A stretch of 64,000 nucleotides of DNA from Glaciecola sp. (lineage in GTDB: Bacteria; Pseudomonadota; Gammaproteobacteria; Enterobacterales; Alteromonadaceae), in assembly GCA_023268935.1 (NCBI GenBank), contig JALRKK010000099.1, positions 1-64,000 on the forward strand, written 5' to 3'. The translations under genes and the position numbers were made by a program. The notes beneath the pieces were generated by a model that worked only from the letters and a program-made list of their open reading frames with translations, searched no databases and was not told the DNA's origin. Each line of letters begins with the position of its first letter. Position 1 is the stretch's first letter. This document shows, piece by piece, positions 57,856 through 64,000 of this stretch.

Positions 57856-57909
57856 CTCGGTACTTACCTGGTGTAAGCCTGTCAAAGATTCACATGTTTA
57901 AGTACCGAG
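57856..57909. repeat. 11-bp inverted repeat between csp and fre
   Basis: CTCGGTACTTA (57856-57866) and TAAGTACCGAG (57899-57909) are perfectly complementary around a 32-base loop, filling the gap between two convergent genes. Neither side has a good T-run, so it is a long-loop hairpin, possibly a bidirectional terminator or transcript stabiliser. Confidence 0.5.
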
Positions 57910-57920
57910 TTATATCCTTG

Positions 57921-58610
57921 TCAGATAAATGCGTAAGCATCCCCAAATAAACAAGCTTTTTTCAAGCCTACTTTCATAAAATCTTCTCTAGCAACTTTTG
58001 CCATTTGAAAAGGTCCTGCAATATAGACTTGGGCACTATCTAGTGATTGCATTTGTTCAATAACGGTAAGGTGAACCAAACCCGTTTGACCTTCCCAATC
58101 GGCTTCAGCTTGTTCAACAACAGGATGAAAATGAAAATTATCATATTTATCACATAATGCTTGCATGATATCAGCTTCATATAATTGGCTCGCTTGTTTG
58201 GCTCCCCAAAAAATATGAACAGACACATCAAGTTGCTGCTCTGCGATTTCAAAGGCAATGGATTTGAGATAAGAATACCCAGTACCACCTGCTATCAAAA
58301 CAATGTTCTTGTCCTCTTGTGGCTGTAAATAGGCATTACCGTTAGCCAAAGTGACTTGAATATTACCAAGAGTTCGCAAACGTTCAATTACGTCCCATGC
58401 ATAGGGGTTTTCTGGTACTGCGCCAATATGTAATTCAATAAATTTATCTTTGCTTGGGCTGCTTGCAATAGAAAAAGGACGAGCATCATCCTCGCCCATA
58501 TGCACCAGTAGATACTGGCCCGCAAAATAGTGTAATTCGTCATCTGCAGACAAAATGATACGGTAGACGTCATGGCCGACGTTTTCTATGGTTTTTAAGT
58601 TGAGTTGCAT
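57921..58610 (-). CDS. fre: NAD(P)H-flavin reductase
   Basis: 229 residues from the ATG at 58610. A ferredoxin-reductase-like FAD/flavin domain with RPFSIASSP (flavin contact) is followed by an NAD domain with IAGGTGYSYLKSI and the C-terminal LFGDAYAFI. It reduces free flavins with NAD(P)H. It follows ubiD by 11 bases, the same ubiD-fre pair as in E. coli. An earlier in-frame start at 58646 would lie inside ubiD and is not needed. Confidence 0.95.
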   Translation of the reverse strand: MQLNLKTIENVGHDVYRIILSADDELHYFAGQYLLVHMGEDDARPFSIASSPSKDKFIELHIGAVPENPYAWDVIERLRTLGNIQVTLANGNAYLQPQEDKNIVLIAGGTGYSYLKSIAFEIAEQQLDVSVHIFWGAKQASQLYEADIMQALCDKYDNFHFHPVVEQAEADWEGQTGLVHLTVIEQMQSLDSAQVYIAGPFQMAKVAREDFMKVGLKKACLFGDAYAFI

Positions 58611-58621
58611 CAAAGTGTTGG

Positions 58622-60115
58622 TTACCTTTTTGAAGGGGTTTGGCAATGGGGTTCGATCCCGAGTTCATCCCACATTGCGTCGATTTTGTTTTTGACCTGT
58701 TCGTCCATTACGATGGGTTCACCCCACTCACGGTCGGTTTCACCAGGCCACTTATTAGTTGCATCCATACCCATTTTGGAGCCTAAGCCTGACACAGGTG
58801 AGGCAAAATCTAAATAGTCTATTGGTGTGTTGTCGATCATTGTCGTATCACGGGAGGGATCCATACGAGTGGTAATCGCCCAAATGACATCTTCCCAGTT
58901 TCGTGCATCGACATCATCGTCACACACGATCACGAACTTGGTGTACATGAACTGACGTAAAAACGACCAAACACCTAACATCACTCGTTTCGCGTGTCCA
59001 GGGTATTGCTTTTTCATTGTGACGATTGCCATACGATATGAACAACCTTCCGGAGGCAGATAAAAGTCAACAATCTCAGGAAATTGTTTTTGTAAAATCG
59101 GCACAAAGACTTCGTTTAATGCCACACCCAATATGGCTGGTTCATCCGGTGGTCGGCCAGTATAGGTCGAGTGATAAATTGGGTTTTGGCGCATTGTTAT
59201 GTGAGTCACAGTGAACACCGGAAATTCATCTACTTCGTTGTAGTAGCCGGTGTGATCACCGTAAGGCCCCTCTGGAGCCGTTTCTCCAGGCATAATATGC
59301 CCTTCCAATACAATTTCAGATTGAGCTGGCACTTGCAAGTCACAACTGATCGCTTTGACTACTTCGGTTTTACTGCCTCTCAATAATCCAGCAAAAGCAT
59401 ATTCAGACAGTGTATCTGGAACTGGAGTGACTGCACCAAGAATAGTGGCTGGATCTGCACCTAACGCAACCACAACTGGGTATGGTTTGTCAGGGTGTTG
59501 TTGGCACCATTCGCGAAAATCCAAAGCCCCACCTCGATGCGATAGCCAACGCATGATGACTTTGTTTTTGGCAATAACTTGCTGACGATAGATGCCTAAG
59601 TTTTGACGTTTTTTGTATGGCCCCTTGGTGACGGTTAAACCCCAAGTAATAAGAGGAGCAGCATCCCCCGGCCAGCAACGTTGCACGGGGATTTTACTCA
59701 AATCAACATCATTGCCGCTCAGGATAACTTCTTGGCAAGGCGCTTTGCGCACTACTTTTGCTGGCATATTCAATACCTGTTTAAAAACGGGTAATTTGCT
59801 CCACAAATCTTTAATGCCTTTCGGCGGATCGGGCTCTTTGAGGTAAGCGAGTAGCTTACCCACTTCGCGCAGCGCTTCAACATTGTTTTGGCCCATACCC
59901 AGTGCGACGCGTTCAGGGGTACCGAACAAGTTTGCTAATACAGGCATATCATGACCTTTGGGGTTTTCGAACAATAGCGCCGGCCCCCCAGCGCGAAGGG
60001 TGCGATCAGCAATTTCGGTCATTTCCAGATCAGTATCGATGGATTGGCTGATACGGAGTAATTTGCCGCGAGCCTCTAATTGCTCAATAAAATCACGTAA
60101 ATCTTTGTATTGCAT
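58622..60115 (-). CDS. ubiD: 4-hydroxy-3-polyprenylbenzoate decarboxylase
   Basis: 497 residues from the ATG at 60115 ([19 protein letters not shown]). It is a prenylated-FMN-dependent decarboxylase in ubiquinone synthesis, needing UbiX (not in the window). Blocks typical of UbiD include [43 protein letters not shown] and the acidic catalytic region around VIVCDDDVD. It is co-directional with fre. Confidence 0.97.
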   Translation of the reverse strand: MQYKDLRDFIEQLEARGKLLRISQSIDTDLEMTEIADRTLRAGGPALLFENPKGHDMPVLANLFGTPERVALGMGQNNVEALREVGKLLAYLKEPDPPKGIKDLWSKLPVFKQVLNMPAKVVRKAPCQEVILSGNDVDLSKIPVQRCWPGDAAPLITWGLTVTKGPYKKRQNLGIYRQQVIAKNKVIMRWLSHRGGALDFREWCQQHPDKPYPVVVALGADPATILGAVTPVPDTLSEYAFAGLLRGSKTEVVKAISCDLQVPAQSEIVLEGHIMPGETAPEGPYGDHTGYYNEVDEFPVFTVTHITMRQNPIYHSTYTGRPPDEPAILGVALNEVFVPILQKQFPEIVDFYLPPEGCSYRMAIVTMKKQYPGHAKRVMLGVWSFLRQFMYTKFVIVCDDDVDARNWEDVIWAITTRMDPSRDTTMIDNTPIDYLDFASPVSGLGSKMGMDATNKWPGETDREWGEPIVMDEQVKNKIDAMWDELGIEPHCQTPSKR

Positions 60116-60337
60116 TGCAAAACCTGTGCAAAGTTTTAGGTTAATTATGGTCAATTATACCAGAGCAATACCTTTATTGATCATCCTCACCCGGAATAAT
60201 TTGGAATAAACCGATTGACCGGTTAGGCAAACTCAAATTTAGATCAGCAAGACTATGAAGGGGATCGAATTGAACGGGTGCGTTAAACACCCTCAGCATG
60301 CTATAATTGAACCACTTAAAAAGAACGATGTGATTGA

Positions 60338-62674
60338 ATGTCCAACGATCCCTATTTTGAACGTGAACAAGTCAAATATGAAAACCCTGTAGCTAGTCGT
60401 GAGCACTTACTAACCTTAATACAAGAGGCCAATCAAGCTCTTAGTTTTCTCGATATCTGTCATTTAGCAAATGCCACATCCGATGCTGAGCAAGTTGGTA
60501 TTCAACGCCGACTCCGGGCAATGGAGCGAGAAGGCCAACTGCAATTCAATAGGCAAAAAAAATACGAATTACTTGCAGCGGAAGCCGTTATGGTCGGTCG
60601 TATCATCGGTCATCGCGATGGTTTTGGTTTTGTGTCATTTTCCTCAGAAGAGCCTGATTGGTATTTGTCCCAAGGACAAATGCAGCAGCTGATTCACGGC
60701 GATGAAGTCGAAGTGGTGAGTAAAGGCTCAGGCCGTAAGGGGAAAACGGAGGGGCGTGTTACTCGCGTTATTAAGCCACGCGAAGAATCCATTGTCGGTC
60801 GCTATTTTACTGAGCACGGTGTGGGATTGGTCGTTCCTGATGATCAACGAATTGGTCATGAAATTTATATTGGTGCGAAAGATACCTTAGGCGCAAGACA
60901 GGGTAATGTGGTAGTGGTGCAAGTCATTAAGCGCCCAAGTCGCCAATCTTCTGCGGTCGGCAAAATCACCGAAGTCCTTGGCGAACACATGGCGCCCGGG
61001 ATGGAAATTGAAATGGCCTTGCGTACTTATGATATTCCTCATGTCTGGCCACCAGCTGTTACCAAACAAGCAAAATCGTATGGGGAGTCTGTGCCGGAAG
61101 AAGCAAAAGTTGGCCGAGTAGATCTAAGAGACTTACCATTAGTGACCATTGACGGTGAAGATGCGCGTGATTTTGATGATGCGGTCTTTTGTCAGCCTAT
61201 TTGTAAAGACGGCATAATTACAGGGTATGAATTATATGTCGCCATTGCGGATGTCTCTTATTATGTCAGACCCGGAACGGCTTTGGATCAGGAAGCTATT
61301 AATCGAGGAACATCGGTGTATTTCCCTGAGCAAGTCATTCCCATGTTGCCTGAGGCTTTGTCCAACGGATTATGCTCACTAAACCCTGATGTTGAGCGTT
61401 TATGCATGGTGGCGCAGATGCAGGTAGACCTTACCGGACAAGTCACACAGTTTGAGTTTTATGAGGCGGTCATGCGCTCTCATGCGCGGTTAACCTACAA
61501 TAAAGTTGCTGGTATTTTGTCAGGTGATGAAGTACTTGTTGAGCGCTATTCGGCGTTTGTAGAGCATTTGAAGCACCTAGAAGATATTTATCGCACTTTG
61601 AAAGGCGCAAGAGATGGGCGTGGTGCAATTGAATTTGAAACCCGAGAAACCAAATTTGTTTTTAACGCGGATCGCAAAATAGAACATATTGTTCCGCTAG
61701 TCCGCAATGATGCGCACAAGCTCATTGAAGAATGTATGATCTTGGCCAATGTCTGTGCGGCTCGGCTGTTAACAAAAAACAAAGCCCTTGGTCTATATCG
61801 TGTCCATGACCAGCCAGATAGTGACAGATTGATTGCGTTTACGACCTACCTCAATGAAGTGGGTGTCGCTCATCAACTTGAAGCAGAACCATCTGCCAGA
61901 GCATTTACCCGCATCATGCATAAGATTAAAGCAAGGCCTGATGCCGAGGTCATACAAAGTATGTTATTGCGCAGCATGAAGCAAGCACAATACGCTTGTG
62001 AAAATATCGGGCATTTTGGTTTAGCATTAGAAGAATATGCGCACTTCACATCCCCTATACGACGTTATCCTGACTTGGTTGTTCATCGTGCGATAAAAGC
62101 GGTTCTAAAGGCGCAGAAAAAAGCCACTACGGGTGCCAAAAAATATGTGCTTGAAGAAGTTGAGCAGTTGGGCGAGCAATGCTCGATGGCGGAACGTCGA
62201 GCCGATGAAGCAACTCGAGATGTTGCTGATTGGTTGAAATGTGAGTTTATGCAAGATCACGTGGGCGATGTATTCCCTGCTGTGGTCTCGTCTGTTACGA
62301 ATTTTGGTTTGTTTGTTCGTTTACTCGAGTTTGGTATAGATGGCTTAGTGCATGTGACTGCATTGGGTAACGATTATTATCATTTTGATGATGTGCGCCA
62401 AGCACTTGTAGGAGAGGCTTCTGGTCGAGTCTTTCGTTTAGGTGATAAATTGGAAGTCAAAGTGGCATCGGTTAACTTGGATGAACGCAAAATTGATTTG
62501 ATCTTAGATGAGCCAATTCCGAAAGCGGGTAAAAAACCGCGTAAAGCAAAACGCAGTAAAATTTCTGACACAGAACGAAGCTCACCTTCTAGAACGAGCA
62601 AAGGCCAAAAACGCAAGCAAAGCACCCGCGAAAAGAAAAAACACAAAGCATCTAAACGCAATAAAAAGAGATAA
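60338..62674 (+). CDS. rnr: Ribonuclease R
   Basis: 778 residues. An N-terminal helix-turn-helix (about 20-75) and two cold-shock domains (about 80-240) precede the RNB catalytic domain (about 255-590) with the acidic cluster TIDGEDARDFDDAVF. An S1 domain (about 640-725) and a Lys/Arg-rich tail (about 735-778) follow. RNase R degrades structured RNA 3' to 5'. It begins an operon with rlmB, as in enterics. Confidence 0.98.
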   Translation: MSNDPYFEREQVKYENPVASREHLLTLIQEANQALSFLDICHLANATSDAEQVGIQRRLRAMEREGQLQFNRQKKYELLAAEAVMVGRIIGHRDGFGFVSFSSEEPDWYLSQGQMQQLIHGDEVEVVSKGSGRKGKTEGRVTRVIKPREESIVGRYFTEHGVGLVVPDDQRIGHEIYIGAKDTLGARQGNVVVVQVIKRPSRQSSAVGKITEVLGEHMAPGMEIEMALRTYDIPHVWPPAVTKQAKSYGESVPEEAKVGRVDLRDLPLVTIDGEDARDFDDAVFCQPICKDGIITGYELYVAIADVSYYVRPGTALDQEAINRGTSVYFPEQVIPMLPEALSNGLCSLNPDVERLCMVAQMQVDLTGQVTQFEFYEAVMRSHARLTYNKVAGILSGDEVLVERYSAFVEHLKHLEDIYRTLKGARDGRGAIEFETRETKFVFNADRKIEHIVPLVRNDAHKLIEECMILANVCAARLLTKNKALGLYRVHDQPDSDRLIAFTTYLNEVGVAHQLEAEPSARAFTRIMHKIKARPDAEVIQSMLLRSMKQAQYACENIGHFGLALEEYAHFTSPIRRYPDLVVHRAIKAVLKAQKKATTGAKKYVLEEVEQLGEQCSMAERRADEATRDVADWLKCEFMQDHVGDVFPAVVSSVTNFGLFVRLLEFGIDGLVHVTALGNDYYHFDDVRQALVGEASGRVFRLGDKLEVKVASVNLDERKIDLILDEPIPKAGKKPRKAKRSKISDTERSSPSRTSKGQKRKQSTREKKKHKASKRNKKR

Positions 62675-62680
62675 TTTAAT

Positions 62681-63427
62681 ATGGCACAGTCACATGAGTG
62701 GTTATATGGTATTCACGCATTAGAATCTGTTTTACAGCGAGAGCCACAGAGGATTCTAGAAATATTCATCGCCAAAGGTCGCGATGACGAGCGTTTACAC
62801 AATATTGTTAATCTTGCTCGCAAACATCGCATCAGTGTGCAGTTTGCGCAGCGCAAGGCGCTAGATGATAAAGCTCAAGGTGAACAGCATCAAGGTGTCC
62901 TGGCAAGAGCTATCGCGGCGAAACCTTTAAACGAAAATGACCTTGATACAATTATTGCACAGGCTGAAAAGCCTTTTTTACTCGTTTTAGATGGAGTGAC
63001 CGATCCGCATAACCTCGGTGCTGTGCTTCGATCAGCTGATGCTGCTGGTGTCGATGCGGTTATTGTACCAAAGGATAAGTCGGCTACGCTCAATGCCACT
63101 GTACGCAAAGTCGCTTGTGGCGCAGCAGATGTGATCCCACTGATCCAAGTCACTAATCTTGCGCGGACACTGGTTGATATACAACAACAGGGAGTATGGG
63201 TTGTTGGTACAGCAGGGGAAGCCAGTCAGCTGGTGTATGATTGTGATTTTAAAGGACCAATAGCTTTGGTGATGGGCGCTGAAGGTAAGGGAATGCGTCG
63301 CTTAACTCGTGAAAAATGCGATGAATTGATCAAACTACCAATGTATGGCTCCGTTTCTAGTTTAAACGTATCCGTTGCCACAGGGGTCTGTTTGTATGAG
63401 GTCGTACGGCAGCGTGGCTTGGATTAA
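62681..63427 (+). CDS. rlmB: 23S rRNA (guanosine-2251 2'-O)-methyltransferase
   Basis: 248 residues, a SpoU/TrmH-type SPOUT enzyme. The N-terminal substrate-binding domain starts [13 protein letters not shown], and the knot domain has [33 protein letters not shown] and the final [19 protein letters not shown] precedes the ATG, six bases after rnr, so rnr and rlmB are co-transcribed. A terminator-like hairpin follows. Confidence 0.98.
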   Translation: MAQSHEWLYGIHALESVLQREPQRILEIFIAKGRDDERLHNIVNLARKHRISVQFAQRKALDDKAQGEQHQGVLARAIAAKPLNENDLDTIIAQAEKPFLLVLDGVTDPHNLGAVLRSADAAGVDAVIVPKDKSATLNATVRKVACGAADVIPLIQVTNLARTLVDIQQQGVWVVGTAGEASQLVYDCDFKGPIALVMGAEGKGMRRLTREKCDELIKLPMYGSVSSLNVSVATGVCLYEVVRQRGLD

Positions 63428-63532
63428 ATAATTCATGTGTCGAATTTGTATTTGCTGATTTGGTTGATATTCTCAGCTTAGACTTTTTTGATTTTGAAGA
63501 AGCTCTACCCCTCCTCCCTTTTCAAGACTGAC

Positions 63533-63566
63533 AGGTCATCACAGCATGAGTGGCCTTTTTTATTTT
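63533..63566 (+). terminator. Rho-independent terminator after rlmB
   Basis: AGGTCAT (63533-63539) pairs with GTGGCCT (63550-63556), including two G-U pairs, with a 10-base loop. TTTTTTATTTTT follows. It separates the rnr-rlmB operon from the ribosomal protein operon. Confidence 0.65.
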
Positions 63567-63726
63567 TGAAAGCGAAACTAAGACTATCTTCTCATTAATA
63601 TATCTGTTATCATTGCGCGCCCTTTTTATGGGGTATGGTCTAAAATTTGCACAAACCTCCGGGTTTTTGTCGGTTTTAGCGGCTTAATAGCCCGTTTTGG
63701 GCGTAATTTATTAGCGGAGCACTAAC
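63567..63726 (+). promoter_or_regulatory. Leader and promoter region of the rplN (spc) operon
   Basis: About 160 bases between the rlmB terminator and rplN. A possible promoter around TTGCGC (near 63614) and TATGGT or TAAAAT (near 63640) precedes a GC-richer leader with GGAG just before the ATG. The position matches the known spc promoter upstream of rplN in E. coli. No L14-specific site is visible. Confidence 0.4.
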
Positions 63727-64000
63727 ATGATCCAAATGCAAACTAACCTGGATGTGGCAGACAATTCTGGCGCTCGCAGGGTTCAGTGTATTAAGGTTCT
63801 AGGTGGCTCGCATCGCCGTTATGCACATATTGGCGACATCATCAAAGTTACTGTGAAAGAAGCAATTCCTCGCGGTAAAGTGAAAAAAGGTGACGTCTTA
63901 AATGCGGTGGTGGTGCGTACTAGACATGGTGTTCGTCGAGCAGATGGTTCAACTATCCGCTTTGATGGCAACGCTGCTGTTTTGCTTAATGCAAACAAGC
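63727..64000 (+). CDS. rplN: 50S ribosomal protein L14, N-terminal part (cut by window edge)
   Basis: 91 of about 122 residues are present. [38 protein letters not shown] and [15 protein letters not shown] are diagnostic of L14, which contacts 16S rRNA at a subunit bridge. The gene runs off the right edge. It normally follows rpsQ, the last gene of the S10 operon; here it follows rlmB, with a terminator in between. Confidence 0.98.
   Translation, partial: MIQMQTNLDVADNSGARRVQCIKVLGGSHRRYAHIGDIIKVTVKEAIPRGKVKKGDVLNAVVVRTRHGVRRADGSTIRFDGNAAVLLNANK

Overview
This window looks like chromosome from a marine gammaproteobacterium of the Alteromonadales (Alteromonas/Glaciecola/Shewanella type). The evidence is the mix of protein families (TorF-type porin, DUF2982, DUF2970, a DUF1338 protein behind the AST genes), the gene order pilMNOPQ-aroKB-dam-rpe-trpS, fre-ubiD, rnr-rlmB and gpmI-envC, and the moderately AT-rich codon use. 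No species can be named from the sequence alone. Almost everything is single-copy housekeeping. I see no insertion sequence, prophage, CRISPR array, tRNA or rRNA.

Layout. 0-6.1 kb: the start of pyrB (cut by the window edge), then a TetR regulator facing an RND efflux pair across a 19-bp palindromic operator, then a DUF2982 protein. 6.2-7.5 kb: a free-standing receiver-Hpt protein resembling the C-terminus of BarA, and a 555-bp gap that may hold a decayed receiver domain. 7.5-10.6 kb: parC and a convergent alpha/beta hydrolase whose nucleophile serine is glycine. 10.7-17.8 kb (minus strand): rpe-trpS-pabA, then argD/astC-astA-astD-DUF1338 for arginine catabolism. 18.1-19.5 kb (plus strand): porin, an orphan secreted or membrane-anchored protein and DUF2970. 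19.5-27.1 kb (minus strand): pilMNOPQ-aroK-aroB-(damX remnant)-dam, with mrcA divergent from pilM. 30-38.5 kb: maeA, then the arginine operon argC-B-F-G-H-A on the minus strand. 38.9-45.4 kb: pldB-trmL; gpsA-secB-grxC-yibN on the minus strand; gpmI-envC on the plus strand. 45.5-50.1 kb: a MerC-family protein behind a Zur-like box, a GDPD, an EamA transporter, psd, rsgA and orn. 50.2-54.9 kb: a TonB-dependent receptor, a TPR-sulfotransferase and a DUF4442 protein. 55.1-64 kb: ilvIH, a cold-shock protein, fre-ubiD, rnr-rlmB and the start of rplN.

How the parts work together. Arginine metabolism dominates. Biosynthesis (argCBFGHA) is controlled by a promoter overlapped by two ARG boxes 21 bp apart. 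It also has a strong terminator-like hairpin directly before the argC ribosome binding site, which suggests a second, attenuation-like control. Arginine breakdown is represented by the AST genes. The single argD/astC aminotransferase probably serves both directions, because argD is not in the biosynthetic operon. The pil-aro-dam block is the standard gammaproteobacterial cluster.

The most notable observations are these: damX is a wreck, with four in-frame stop codons between aroB and dam; the arg leader hairpin; the Zur-like box at merC; the Ser-to-Gly hydrolase; the HCQP variant in ArgF; the orphan BarA-like REC-Hpt protein; and rplN starting right after rlmB, which places the spc ribosomal operon away from the S10 operon. 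I found nothing that clearly amounts to a new multi-gene system.
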